Positions 34,708 to 46,514 of a DNA stretch of 64,000 bases are shown here, in pieces (position 1 is the stretch's first letter; each line of letters begins with the position of its first letter). Where the stretch lies: positions 6,517,501 through 6,581,500 of the forward strand of contig OZ022498.1 of assembly GCA_963989385.1 (NCBI GenBank), written 5' to 3'. Origin of the DNA: Ctena decussata (lineage: Eukaryota > Mollusca > Bivalvia > Lucinida > Lucinidae). The position numbers were made by a program, and so were the translations under genes. The notes under the pieces were generated by a model. It did not search any database and was not told the origin of the DNA. It saw nothing but the letters and a program-made list of their open reading frames with translations.

Positions 34708-36080
34708 CTATAATTCATTGAAAAGTATAAAAGAAAATAAAGTTGAGCATTTTGTAAGCAACATCCAGGAATTGACAGTGTGTCTTACTGAAACGATTCA
34801 TTTTCATATTTTTTTCTTTTAGGATAGCCAATAAATACACGAAAATATTTTTTTCCGTTCTGTTTATTTTGCATTTTAGTGTCCGGTGCATTTTAATGAT
34901 TGCTTGAAGCCAGTTTATAATATATAACTTACACAGCTTCACATTTTTTCCGCCAATTTTTCGAAGGGTGCGGTTTTTGTGACTTCCTGTTTGCTTTCCT
35001 ATATTATGTATCGCTTTGAAGATGGGGACAACAAGTACTCCCCTTTGTCTTAATTGGACGTGTATTATTGGACTGACGCAAGAAAGTTTTGACTACGCAA
35101 CTAAAACCGAAGTTAGCAGAAAGTCATAAGCAGCGTTTGGTGAACGCAATGGACAGGAGTCAGAAGCATATCATACGTTTAACGATCTAGCTAGGCACAT
35201 TGAAAGTAAATTAAAAAAAGCAACAGAAAAAAAGAACAGATGGGAACACAATATTAAAGATGGAACGGAGAGGCAGATGAAAAGAATTATGATAGTTTGT
35301 TGCTCCAGTGACCTTAAAATGGTATGGGATAGAATTGAATAAAGTAGTAGAGTTTGCCGTCACAGACGCTTTGGTGTATATCTTTCTAATTTAATGTTTG
35401 TATCAAGACATCATCTTGACTGCTAGCCAAAGTTTATTCAACCAATAGAGTTGTCAAAGCTTCATGATCATTAAACTGCTGGTGCACACAGAGAAGACAG
35501 TGGCAGATCCAGAGAGCGTTCGCAGGGATGAAACGAGCCCCTTCTCCAGACTAAATAATTTTACTTTCATGCGGAATATCAGGAAAAATTGGTCACACTG
35601 CACATGTCGAACCCCCTTTGCTAATTTGAACCCCCATCCAAAACTCCTTGATCTGCCTCTAGAAGAATTTAAAAATATTGCAGCGATAGAGCTATCTACA
35701 CTCAACAAAATTTCTAATTGGTCTGTTATCTACTTATCCGAAATATGAATTCTAAACAACATTTTTGAATAACATTGTAGCCAAATATTTTGGACTGTTA
35801 TCTACTTATAAGAATTAAATAGTGTTATCAAATCTTTATTCTGATATTAGAGTTATGACCCCTTCTTTGTTAACCATAGCATGTTTTAAAAACACATAAA
35901 CAGTGCATCAAACTGCCACAAAATCTCAACATTTCAGAAGTAAAAAATGTTTTCCATAATAAAAATATGAAATATCTTCTCAGTCCTCATGACATTTTTG
36001 TCTGTATGAAGTTAAATATTAAAGGATTCAAATTTACTCCCTTTTAATGTTTATGTAACTCTTAATACATGATTCGAATT
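34708..36080. other. Unannotated spacer
   Basis: Short open frames only; no domain recognised. Confidence 0.4.
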
Positions 36081-36084
36081 GTAG

Positions 36085-36870
36085 TAAATGATTTTGAAAA
36101 TGCATGCGCGGTTTTGATGTTTATGATTTTGCTACGAAAGAGATTTCATGGCTTCTCTTTCTAATGATAAACAATCTGAAATTGTTGAATTCTACATCTA
36201 GATATCTACATGACCTTTTAAATATTGACAATCTTTACTTTGAAGGCATGGTGTAAAGCTAATGCAGCCGATACTGAAGCCTCATTTTTGGATTTACATT
36301 TATCTGTTTCAAATGGATTTGTTTCATCCAGAATTTATGATAAACGCGATGACTTTGATTTTGACATAGTAAATTTTCCATTTTTGGATGGTGATATTCC
36401 CCGTTCTACCTCTTATGGGGTTTACATTTCTCAACTTATTCGGTTTGCTAGAGTGTCTAGTCATGTGTCTGACTTCAATGCCCGTAATGAAATTTTAATT
36501 GCTAAGCTTCTCCTACAGGGTTATTGGTATCATAAACTTCGAAAGCATTTTCAAAATTCTTTCGCCGACACTATGAATTGGTTTCTAAATTCAATGTCGG
36601 ATTATAAAGTCTTTTGCAACAGGGCCTATCGGAACCAGAATTTTATGGTGACTTAGTCTTTAAATTAATAAACAATTGTAGATAAGTCCGATTTTTATGA
36701 TCAGTTTGGGAAAATTATGGTTGGTTACAGACGTATTGGATATAATATAAATGTAATGCTACAGTCTGCATGTTTAGTGGTTAACCCAATCATGGTTAAA
36801 CACGTTGCTTCCCTCTTTAATTGCACGCCGGTTGGTCAGGCATCAGACTCAATGATTGGCCCGATATAAA
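36085..36870 (+). pseudogene. Reverse transcriptase (copy D), 3' half, broken
   Basis: Three reading frames in turn show the end of an RT. About 36138-36195 reads CYERDFM. About 36190-36250 reads NSTSRYLHDLLNIDN, which carries the catalytic box. Then TEASFLDLHLSVSNG, YDKRDDFDFDIVNFPFLDGD and YGVYISQLIRFARV follow, and the pieces SDFYDQF, RIGYNINVM and ACLVVNPIMV continue to 36868. The expected YLDD box is YLHD, so one catalytic aspartate is replaced. Frame breaks lie at about 36189 and 36246, and a stop at 36654-36656. The FLDL, YDKRDD and SQLIRFAR blocks parallel the thumb region of Penelope-like RTs, but I see no GIY-YIG domain, so I leave the clade open. The protein copies element RNA into DNA; this copy cannot. 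Confidence 0.8.
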
Positions 36871-37560
36871 GCTACTTAATTTAGTTGGTTAGGGCCGGAG
36901 TTTGCCTTGAAAGTTACTTGGTTATTCGGGGTTCAACTAATAGTTTTCGTTTGCTCCGGAATTTCAGTGGTGTTGTCTGACTTCCCAGGGATCTCCTGGT
37001 GTCGCAATACGTTCTTTTCGTTGAGTCCTCATCTCTGATTCATCATAGGCCTTATCCGAGATTTGTTTGTTTTCGGTGATGATTCATTGATGAGTTTGGA
37101 AACCTTCATGCACCACTGCAGAAGCAGAGGGCGAGGTTAGCGAGGTTTGGGCCCAGTAAAACATGTATAAGCCCCCCCCCCCCCAGTAATCTTTTGCTGA
37201 CCGTTCCAAGGCGGTACTTCTGTTGAAATTCCTTGATGTTATATTGTGCTGTGTCCGCTTGTCTATGGTCTCTGGCGGTTTGGTCTCCCGTATTGCTGCC
37301 CAATCTGCCTTCTGTTTTGTTTTGTTTTGTAACTAAAATAAAAAAATAAGTAAAAATAGATGTTGATGCTGTTATTGGGGTAGCTGAATGACCATCTGTT
37401 TGGGAAAGAGCTGCTCATTCGGTTTACTGTGCGTGTCTTTCGTAAACTTGTGTCACTTTCTTTGTGTATGTGCTTCTTGCCCTATTGGTTCTGAGGGAGG
37501 AATGTGGGATATGATTGTATTAATTCCTGACCATTGCCCATCTTTTTACTTTGATGCTTA
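36871..37560 (+). mobile_element. Retroelement copy D, 3' region
   Basis: Directly continues the RT pseudogene. It contains the family phrases GATGATTCATTGATGAGTTTGG, shown here only in part as ATGATTCATTGATGAG, then CTGACCGTTCCAAGGCGGTA, a poly-C run (37172-37185), GCTGAATGACCATC, AAGAGCTGCTCATTCGG and TTCCTGACCATTGCCC. It ends near TTTTTACTTTGATGC. It is more like tails E, G and H than A, B and C, indicating at least two subfamilies. Confidence 0.75.
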
Positions 37561-37704
37561 TGAAATACAAGAATGCATGTGCATTTGTTCTTCTTAATTT
37601 GTAGCCTGACTAATCTAAATTTGCATACGGCTTAGTTCTCAATTAGAAATTTTGTTTAGTGTATATACACTTTACCATACAAAAGCCACCTTCTGCAATA
37701 CAAG

Positions 37705-39260
37705 TTTACAAGTTACAAGTTTATTTATTAATACAGAAAGTTTCACAAATGAAACATACAATATACAGTGAGTGAAATAGAAGAAAACGAAAAAAAAAAA
37801 AAAAAAAAAAAACATGACACTAATAATATACTAATTAATGCTAAGTTCAATTGAGGGAGACAACCATATCAGATAACACATTTATACTCCCTTCCACTAT
37901 TTCAAAATAACAAGTGACAACTGGGATACTGTGCACAGACCAGTTAGTTAAGAGTATAGTAGATCTAGATCTATGGTAGCACTACAAATATTGTTAAGAG
38001 TGCGATAATAATTAAACTCAGAAATTCAGTACACTGAAGCCCAACAGTCACAACAAAACTGAAACAGTGAAAATAATGAAAATAATAAAATCAGATAAGA
38101 GGTATGGGTAAAATGGTAAATTAACCTCGTAGTTAAATCAATACCTAATTAATATGTTATCAAAAGCGTACAATCACTTGTCCCGCTTATTAAAACATTG
38201 CAAAATAAAACGTGACACAATTTTACATACTTTAACATCTTCATTACTCATGAGCCAAATAAATTTTTGGTGCAAAGACAGAGACTCAAGATTTTTATTA
38301 TCTATGTGACTTAAGAAGATTAATCTTTCATGTAAATAATTAGAACATTCTAATAAGAGGTGTTGTTCATCTTCAATTAAACCACTGTTACACTGCCTAC
38401 ATATTCGGTCACATACTGGGGTTTTAGGAACTGTATATCGGCCTCTTTCGATCTCTAACATATGAGCACTGATGCGAAACTTCGATAGTGCTTGTCTTTC
38501 TTCAAATTTAAGGCAGTTTATATAAGATTCACATGCAAAGTGAGATTTAAAAGTGGCATATGTGCGTAATTTATTTCCGCCATTTACATCATTAGATTTA
38601 CTTTTGCTGCTGCTAATATCAGACTGCCACTTGTTTTCAAATCTTTGTTTCAGTTTCTTTTTTAAGCAAAATAATGTTCTTTTGTTCAGTAAAAACGGGT
38701 TGTTAAACACATTAACCATGTTAAGCTCTTTAAAAATCAAATAAATACAATGCAACCAACAGTTATTGTCATTTTCAAACATGCTATAGTTTTCTTTCAA
38801 GGCTTCGCTAAGTAACATGTCCTGGGAAGAGTCCACATTGTGTAAATGAAGCCAATATTTGATCATTAAAACCATAGCATCAATGTAAAGTGGATTTCTG
38901 CCAAGTTCTCCCAGGACTGCAAGATTTGAGGCCTTCTTGTTTACCCCAAGAATAAACTTACACAGCTGAATGTTAAGTTTCTCAATGTGAAGGTCTTTGA
39001 AAATATGCTCAATAGAACTATCTGAAAAACGAGTAAATTGAGTCAAAAGTGTTCCAGATTTCAGAAGCATATAATAAAATTGGTTTTACTGTATGATCAA
39101 AGGTATGTATAACTGTGGAAATTTTGGGACATGAGTATTTAAAGATATTTATAAGTTTAAAATAAGTTTTTTGGCCTCTGTGATAAAGATCTGAGACAGC
39201 CTTCGAGAATTTGCCAGAAATATGTAACAGAAATTGTATCGATTGTAAATGGACTGTAGC
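37705..39260 (-). pseudogene. 5'-truncated LINE, RT thumb and C-terminal region
   Basis: Upstream of 39070 one frame reads HISGKFSKAV, LYHRGQKTYF, HTFDHTVKPILLYASEIW, which is the RT thumb of a CR1/Jockey-like non-LTR element. A frameshift then leads into a 298-residue frame (39070-38174) with LNIQLCKFILGVNKKASN, FRISAHMLEIERGRY and a Cys/His cluster CRQC...EDEQHLLLECSNY. That is the usual C-terminal part of such ORF2 proteins. The 3' region ends in AATAAATAAA followed by CTTGTAA-type repeats at about 37705-37735 (minus strand), a typical LINE tail. The endonuclease and RT palm are absent, so this is a dead 5'-truncated copy. The exact clade is uncertain. Confidence 0.85.
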
Positions 39261-39799
39261 GTCCCGTATATATTGTCAACAATGCACAGCAATCAAAACG
39301 TCTGACATCAATTTAAGATTATTACCGGACGAGTCTTATCTCCGATAACCATTCATAGCTTGTCTGCTGAAGGCTGCTTTATGTGGTGATGAAAATTCAC
39401 CACAAGATGAAGCTTTATAACTTAAAATAAATTGTATCGAGAAAAACCAGCAGGCATTTCTGTCTTAAAGCCATTTGAAATTATTTCAGGTGACTTAATG
39501 GTAATCTTATGCGAGAAACTTTATCGCACGTGCAAACAGCGAAGACTGGAATAATTTAAGAAAAAGAAAGACCCTTTGGAACTGATGTACACACCGAAGA
39601 AACCAGAACTACTAGACTGTTTATTGAGTCCATTTGTGATCAGTAATTTAGCCAACAACTCTCCTAACAAACTCTAGCACCGGCTTTAGCGAACCTCTAG
39701 TTTCAAAAGAATCCTTGATTAAGCCAATTATCCCAAACTACATGTACCCTATTATACGGAAGACAGTTTTACAGCAGTCATCTTAATGAAAAGAAAGAT
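39261..39799. other. Unannotated spacer
   Basis: No gene or repeat recognised between the LINE and palindromic element d. Confidence 0.4.
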
Positions 39800-39803
39800 A
39801 ATT

Positions 39804-40039
39804 GAGCCGCGACACGACAAAACCAACAATGTGGTTGTGCGCCCAGCACAGACTCAGATCAGCCTGGGCGTCAGCCAAGTCTGATCAGAGTCTTCCCTAA
39901 GCGCTTAAAAGGTAGCTAAGGGTCTAAGCTACCTTCATGCGGACAGCGAAGACTCTGATCAGACTAGGCGGATGCCCAGGCTGATCTGAGTCTGCGCTGG
40001 GCGCACAACCACATTGTTAGTTTTCTCGTGTCGTGGCTC
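39804..40039. mobile_element. Palindromic mini-element, copy d
   Basis: GAGCCGCGACACGACAAAAC at the left, TTTTCTCGTGTCGTGGCTC at the right, with AATT outside both (39800-39803 and 40040-40043). 236 bp. It has the full interior CCCAGCACAGACTCAGATCA / TGATCTGAGTCTGCGCTGGG and a central TAGCTAAGGGTCTAAGCTA. One of the best-preserved copies. Confidence 0.9.
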
Positions 40040-40105
40040 AATTATGTCAAGACATCACGCAAAATGTCATCATCGAACAAGGTGGTATTGGAATAAGTAG
40101 TCAAA

Positions 40106-40225
40106 TAGGCACACAAAGTTGAATCAACACTGAATCAACGTGGAATCAACGTCATTACGTTGAATCAGCTTCATTAACGTTTAACGTTGATTCAATCTTG
40201 AGTCAATGTTGTGTGCCTACTGGGA
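40106..40225. repeat. Palindrome of GTTGAATCAAC words
   Basis: AATAGGCACACAAAGTTGAA mirrors AATGTTGTGTGCCTACT across several TGAATCAACGT words. Non-coding MITE-like hairpin; a related core lies at about 21725-21755. Confidence 0.7.
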
Positions 40226-41035
40226 TAAAATATGCACAGAAACACGCATCTTCACATGTACATTTAAAAACACGTACATGTACTAAGTGCATGGAATCAT
40301 GCCTAGATACACAAATGTACTTAGAGGGGTACTGAAGCAATAACAGGTAAAAAACAAAAAACAAAAACAAATACATGTATCAAAAATGAGATGCCTGTCA
40401 GAAATAACGGGTTCCGGTTTTCTTACCTTTTCTTTAATATGGCATACACTGTCTGTATACCTTAGTACATGCAGACAGCTAGAGTACACACATAAGTTTG
40501 TTTTTGAATAGGACAACAGTAGCTTCCTAATAAGCATATGACGGTCGGTCGGGTATTTTCGTATAGCTCGAAGATAACAAACGATAACAGTCTGCCTTTC
40601 ATTTGTAATCTAGCTTGCGCTAATAGTATAGTGACGACAAAATTGTTAGTCACATTTCGAGAAAGCATATTAGCCGCTGAGGGATCTGATTTTAGAGAAA
40701 CAAGGTAGAATCTAGGAAATGTTCAACAGAAGAACAGGAAATTCTCCGCAGACGAGCAGACAGTGGCTCCGAACTATAGACGTATGAAGTTTGCGAGTAC
40801 AACGCAGTTCTGCACTGCAACCAGCATGCAGGAGAAGACCTTTAATTATCCTATCCTGCGAAAGGAAGTTCAGATTGTACATGTAGTAGCAGATCTGTAA
40901 ACGGAGAGTCGCCGGAGTTGATAATTTACCGACAGACCTTGCTCAAGCAGGTAGAGAGACAAAAATTATCTTTTAACGGAGATCTATAATAAGATCAGGA
41001 AACAAATGACATCCCTCATTGACTCATTTTGTTTA
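40226..41035. other. Unannotated spacer
   Basis: No gene or element recognised before the RTE-like remnant. Confidence 0.4.
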
Positions 41036-41039
41036 TTAT

Positions 41040-42290
41040 ACTTCCTTAAGTTCTGCAAGAAGTACAGAGCCCTCCGCATCATCAGCCATCCAAGCAGCCA
41101 ATCTGAAAGTCATCTTGAACTGGCTCAAGCCCAAAGCTGGGGAGAAAATCGGCCAAGAAAAGGTTTTGGGTTCACAGACGGTGTAAGCACCATCCAAAAT
41201 GATCTTCAGCACCAGCGAACTCTGAACCTTTTCCTCTTAGTTTTATTTAAAAAAGAATACACACACAAAAAACAACGTTTAACAAGGTTTGGCCTTTATA
41301 ACTTATGGGCCACCATGAACAAATACAATATCAAGACCACTCTAGTTCGTGCCACTGAGCAGTTCGACGACAAGGTTACAAGTGCAGTTTCGATGAATGG
41401 CAGCAGGACGAATGGCCAAGACACAGTTGGAGGCAAAAGTGCCTTCTGTCATCCATCCTCTTCAACGTTTTCCCCGAAAATATAATGGCTAATGCTTCAG
41501 AAAAACCTTACAGAAAAGTCAGCATAGGCCAATCAATCTGCGCTTTGTCTATGACATTGATGCTCTTGCTGAGAAGGAGCAGGAACCAGAAAGTGTCGAC
41601 AAAATCGGCAAAAAAATAGGAAATGGAGGTAGTGCTTGGGAGACCAAATTGATGAACAGCTCCAATGGCATGCAAAGGGAGATCAAAGGAAAGAAGTTCG
41701 GAATAGTGATGAGTTTCTTATACTTTGGATCATTTGACTCACATGATGGTGACAACAGGAATTGCAAAAGACATGACAGTCCTAACAAAACTGAAGGCAG
41801 TTTGGATCACTTTAATCAGAGGTTTAACTGATACGCTCCCTTTTTGTATCCAAATTTTTGTATGGATTTGAAATCTGAATCTTGACGGTAAACTTAGAGA
41901 AAAAGAGCATAGATCTTTAAGATGAGAAGCTACTGAAGGCAACTGAACATCTTGTACAACGACCACCTATCTAATTAGAATGTTGACAGAAAGATCTAAG
42001 CAGCAATTGGTCAACACGACAAATTTCTTACCATGGTCAAGCAATAGAAACTAAAGTAGTATGGCCAGGCCTCAATGTCTTCTGGCAAAGCTGCATAGCT
42101 AAAGCAATCCTGCAAGGTACAGGATAAAGAAGAAACAGAATAAAAGTTGGGAAGAAAATATTATAGTGTGGCTTGGGATGGACTTTTCCAGAACAACTAG
42201 GCAGATAAAATCGAGTCCAGGATGTATGTTGCAAAGTCTTCTATGGTGCCCCAACGACCTTGCAAGGTTATGGGATTGACTAGACTAAAT
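41040..42290 (+). pseudogene. RTE-like LINE ORF2 ruin
   Basis: In changing frames this stretch matches the RT and C-terminal part of RTE-type endonuclease/reverse transcriptases. It reads KYRALRIISHPSS, WATMNKYNIKTTLVRATEQF, SAVSMNG, then the palm box as LRFVYDIDALAEKEQ (about 41536-41580). Further on are NSSNGMQREIKGKKFGIV (first residues differ), KKKQNKSWEENI, then WLGMDF and a ruined VVPQRP end. The family's F-A-D-D-I box has become F-V-Y-D-I, so one catalytic aspartate is lost. Many stops and frameshifts are present. The N-terminal endonuclease is missing. RTE elements copy themselves by nicking target DNA and priming on it; this copy is long dead. Confidence 0.8.
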
Positions 42291-42961
42291 AAGTACGGTC
42301 TTCGGGCTTTTCGTTTTGCTTTTTCTTTCTTTCTTTATTTTTGGTCCCATTACATTACGCAATGACATGGGGTAAATTAAAGATTTTGTCTTTCAATTTA
42401 TGCTTTTTGATGGGTCATCTTGCTTGATTTAATACAAATACTCGCCTAAATTTATTTTCTTTTTTTTTCAAAAATAATTTTAGGGAGCAGTTTTGCTAAA
42501 CAAAGCAAGATACACCTGCTAACAGAAAATCTTTGTTATACAAAAATCCTATGAAACGTATGAGAAAGTAAGCTGGGTTTGGGATACTGTACGTGTGCGA
42601 TTGTTTTTTCATTATTCTTAGTTGTAATGCCTTGCATGATGCCATGAGTCTTTCAATTTTGTCAGTTTTTTTCTTTCTATTATCACGTTAGAAAGTCAGT
42701 TTTAAGTCAAGATGTTGGAGCACATAAACAGAGCAAACTGAAACCTACACAGCCGTTCTCAGAGATAAAATGAAAGAAAGGAAACAAGATAGTTTGGCAT
42801 CCGAAATAAGCTGCCAACAATTTCATACTCGTGTGTAATAGTTTTTATGTTTGTTTCTTGCTCCAAATAGTTACATCAGGTCGGATTTGTTCTCTTATTT
42901 TGATCAGATTCCTAACGAAAATCCCGATTATATTGAATTTAAGTACACGATTCTGATATTT
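42291..42961. other. Unannotated spacer
   Basis: T-rich runs near 42310-42335 and 42455-42475; no gene recognised. Confidence 0.4.
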
Positions 42962-43197
42962 GAGCCGCGACGCGAGAAAGTCAACAATGTGGTTGTGGGC
43001 CCAGCACAGACTCAGATCAGCCTAGGCATCCGCCCAGTCTGATCAGAGTCTTTGCTGTCCGCATGGAGTTAGCTGAGACCCTTAGCTACCCTTTAAGTGC
43101 AAAGCTAAGAGTCTGGTTGGACTGTGCTGATGCCCAGGCTGATTTGTGTCTTCTCTGGGCACACAACCACATTGTTGGTTTTCTCGTGTCGCGGCTC
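42962..43197. mobile_element. Palindromic mini-element, copy e
   Basis: GAGCCGCGACGCGAGAAAGT to TTTTCTCGTGTCGCGGCTC, 236 bp. The flanks are ATTT on the left and AAAT on the right, so the 4-bp duplication is not exact here. The interior resembles copies d and f but its centre (CCGCATGGAGTTAGCTGAGA) is inverted relative to them, as expected of a near-palindrome. Confidence 0.85.
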
Positions 43198-43969
43198 AAA
43201 TTTTGTCGAGATTCTGTTATCTAATCCTCCTAAAGTGATGCTTACAGATTCCTCTTGTACAGGCAGGAATGCTTAAGTGATTCACAGTTCCATTGAGTGA
43301 CAGCTGCCAAACGTAATTAACTTGCAATTAAATATTTATAGGCTTCCTTTACCAGATACACGTCATTTCCGATACAAAAGCGGTCATGATAAAAACTGAG
43401 TAAAGTCGCGTGAGACGGTGCATATTGTATGTGTATAAAGGGAAGACTCTGATCCGACTGCGCAGCTGTGCAATCTGAGCTGAGCTTTCCCTTTCGCCTA
43501 TACTGATTTTAGTTTTTACAATGCGCTCAGGACCTACGGTTCCTTTTCACACGAAGCCAATTATTAATGTATGGTAATGGTATAACACATTTTGGCAGAA
43601 AGGAATAAGAAACATAGTGTGGACTTATGTCAGACTGTTTTTTGCTGACTCATCGCAGGAAGTAAAGTAAAAGAAACTTGTTCAAATTTTCAGTAAATGT
43701 ATTAGTTGTCCATATTGTTCCGATATTAGGGTTAATACAGATATGTTTTTTTTTTCGTGTTTCCATGTTTCGTTCAATAGCTGTCCATCAAACCCAATTT
43801 CGTGTTTCCGTTATTGGTCAATTAAAAACGACACGGTTGTAGCTTGGCATCTGGTACATGCAAACGACGCCATTCGTCTAATAACGGAGAGTATGTTGAT
43901 AAAAAGGAAGTCACCAATAGAACAAGGTAAAACATTCAGCGTTGAGTACGTTCATCATAATTACTTTGG
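43198..43969. other. Unannotated spacer
   Basis: A short stretch at 43440-43490 (AAGACTCTGATCCGACTGCG) resembles the interior of the palindromic family and may be a fragment. Otherwise nothing recognised. Confidence 0.4.
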
Positions 43970-44710
43970 CTGCTCCATGCAGTTTGTGCCGGAATGATGT
44001 CTCCCCGTACATCATCCATAGAGCAGATTATATTTTATTTTTGTCCTTTGAGATCAGAGGATATATTCTGAGAAATCTTGAATTTTTTATTGGTTTAGAC
44101 TCTTATTCGAAATCATCGTCTTTTATAGTATTTGGACATTTTTTGATACTAACCAGTCTTTGGTTCAACTGTCCAATAAAAATTAAGTAATTACAGTATG
44201 CTTTTCTCTGGCGTCGTCACCAGATATTGTTAGGGTCACTGATGAGGCTTTATTAGTCGAAACCACGCAGTCTGGCTCATGTTCCTTTTTTAAAATGTAT
44301 TTTCTGCTCTTGAAGGTACTCTTTAAATTCTAATTTTACTTCAGCTGGTGTTGTGCCGTGTGGCGGCCGTAAAACGTATACCCGTACATCATCCATAGTG
44401 CAGATTATATTTTAGTTTTCGTCCTTTGAGATCAGAGGATATATTCTGAGAAATCTGAAATTTGAGATTGGTTTAGACTCTTATTCTAAATATTATATTC
44501 ATATTATTTGGACACTTTTTGATACTTATCAGTCTTTGATTCGACTGCTCGATATAAATTAAGAAATTGCAGTATGTTTTTTTCTGGTTTCGTCACCAGA
44601 TATTGTTAGGGTCACTGATGAGGCTATATTAGCCAAAGCTACGTAGTCAGGCCCTAGTTGCTTTTTCAGAATGTATTTTCTGCTCTTGAAGGAACTCTTT
44701 AAATTTTATT
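43970..44710. repeat. Tandem duplication of about 377 bp
   Basis: GTACATCATCCATAG at 44007 recurs at 44384. So do GAGATCAGAGGATATATTCT, ACCAGATATTGTTAGGGTCA and TTTTCTGCTCTTGAAGG, at the same offset. The two units differ at many positions, so the duplication is not recent. No coding sense recognised. Confidence 0.85.
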
Positions 44711-45586
44711 TCTTTTGCCTCTGAGTATATATGAGTGGATTTATATTCCTTTGAATGGCTGATTAATGGTACACTGTTAGTATTTAATGTGTAAAGCATT
44801 CTAGTAAAATTTGGTGATGCTAAGGTCTCAGGGGATAATTTCGTATTGGCAATGGTCAGGAAAATGATACTTGTTGGTAGAGGGTTAGAAATAGCATGGT
44901 TGCTCCAATAAAATGAGTTTTATTTGAATATTTCTTTAATTTGTAAGGTTGTATGAAGGCTAGTTATGTCAGCTGGAACTGGTTATGAAAATTTGCTATT
45001 TGCTTTACTTGTCAGGGGAAATTCCTAAGTAATGGCGGATTGTCAAATCGCAGCAAACAACTTCGCAATCGCAAAAAGGGGAGATAAAGGACTGATATTC
45101 ATACTGAAATACTGAAAAAATGATATGGTTATGACCCCATTTGGGATTTGTTTTTCTGAAGGTATGTTGCTGAGGGTAAAAAACAGCTATGTGCCAACTG
45201 TCAGTGTTTTGCAGGCATTTCTCCAGGATCTGGCTTGCTAATGGTTAGTGTATCACGTTTTAGCACTAGAAATAGGGTGGGTGGGGTTATGTAAACATTG
45301 TCCTGACAGCTTCTGAAGATATTGGTGCTCATATGGTTTGCTTCAATTAGTTTTGCTTCAGAATGACAACATTTTGAAAAAGTAAAAAACTGCCTTGAAA
45401 GGCAATTTACATGTTTTACAAATATTCAAAACTTGTTTGTGGCCTCGGACTGAAAGTGCCACATTCTACTATCCTCTGAGACCTGAATCATTACTGACAA
45501 TGTGGTTCTCCTATATTCTTACTGCAATAATGGGCAGCCATTGAACTAGTTATATATAGAGGCTTACACCTCCTTAATGCATTATT
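44711..45586. other. Unannotated spacer
   Basis: No gene or element recognised before the (TA)n run at 45585-45600. Confidence 0.4.
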
Positions 45587-45695
45587 TATATATATATATA
45601 AAAAAAAAGCAGACCAGAATTGTATTTCTTTTCCGTCGTCAAAGCATTTACAGAGTTTTACCCTTGTTCAAAAATTGAATACAAGTTTGTAAGCC

Positions 45696-45699
<4 letters not shown>

Positions 45700-45752
<53 letters not shown>
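45700..45752. repeat. (GA)n microsatellite
   Basis: An almost uninterrupted GA run of about 50 bp; it creates an S-L repeat in a minus-strand chance frame. Confidence 0.95.
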
Positions 45753-45758
<6 letters not shown>

Positions 45759-45939
45759 AGACTATTCATATTTAGCATTTTGTCTGAAAGGGTTACTGGG
45801 TTACCTTTTGGGCTAATTTCATGTGTAGATGGCCGAAACTTGGGGAAGAAAGTCATGTAAGACCACACAAAATATTGTATTACCTTATCCGGGACTGATG
45901 ACTCGGAGACTGTTTAAAGATAGATACATATATGCATAC

Positions 45940-46140
45940 ATCTATACACTGACGATTTGGAGATCTGGAGACTCGGAGACTAGGAGATGAAGGGGACATA
46001 CATAAATACATACACATATACACTGACGATTCGGGGATTTGGAGGACCGGAGACTCGGAGATGAAGGGGGCATACATACATACATACATACATATATTCA
46101 CTGACGATTCGGGGATCTGGAGATCTTGAGACTCGGAGAT
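45940..46140. repeat. About 76-bp tandem units feeding into a microsatellite
   Basis: CACTGACGATT starts units near 45947, 46021 and 46099 (spacing 74 and 78). Each continues through GAGATCTGGAGA or a variant, GACTCGGAGATGAAGGGG and ACATACATA. The CATA stretch at each unit's end has expanded most in the last one. Confidence 0.85.
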
Positions 46141-46148
46141 GAAGGGGA

Positions 46149-46231
46149 CATACATACATACATACATGCATGCATACATACATACATACATACATACATA
46201 CATACATACATACATACATACATACATACAT
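46149..46231. repeat. (CATA)n microsatellite
   Basis: About 80 bp of CATA repeats with one GCATGCATG-like interruption. The Y-V-C-M-rich minus-strand frames here are translations of the microsatellite. Confidence 0.95.
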
Positions 46232-46244
46232 CATGGAGATATAT

Positions 46245-46464
46245 TGGTTGGTTGGTTGGTTGATTTGATGCTTAACGTCCACGGTAAACAACTAAGGTCA
46301 TGTTGGGACGGTCAGTTAACCTAACCACACTATTCCTGGGCAGGCTTAGACCTCCTAAGCGGTTAACCAGTACTAAGTGCACATACTTTCGCCAGTAACT
46401 GACAACTGCCCTTCTTGAATCAGCGAGGAGAAACGAAAGTATGTGGCCAGACCTGGATTCGAAC
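46245..46464 (-). mobile_element. tRNA-derived SINE, 5'-truncated copy with CCAA tail
   Basis: The body matches the SINE at 4775-5036. On the minus strand it starts at GTTCGAATCCAGG, right at the B box, so the A box is missing. It ends with TCAAATCAACCAACCAACCA, a tetranucleotide tail. It sits inside the CATA/TACA-rich region. Confidence 0.85.
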
Positions 46465-46514
46465 ATATGTAGATACATACATACATCATGGAGATATATA
46501 TATATATCTATATA

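Noticed and set aside
36225..36656. Treating the 143-residue frame as an intact gene with its own start
   Set aside because: Its first codon is TTG and its first residues are an out-of-frame reading of the YLHD region; it is a fragment of a broken RT.
45880..46291. Minus-strand frames rich in Y-V-C-M repeats
   Set aside because: They translate the CATA microsatellite and its 76-bp feeder repeats; no protein signal beyond the repeat.
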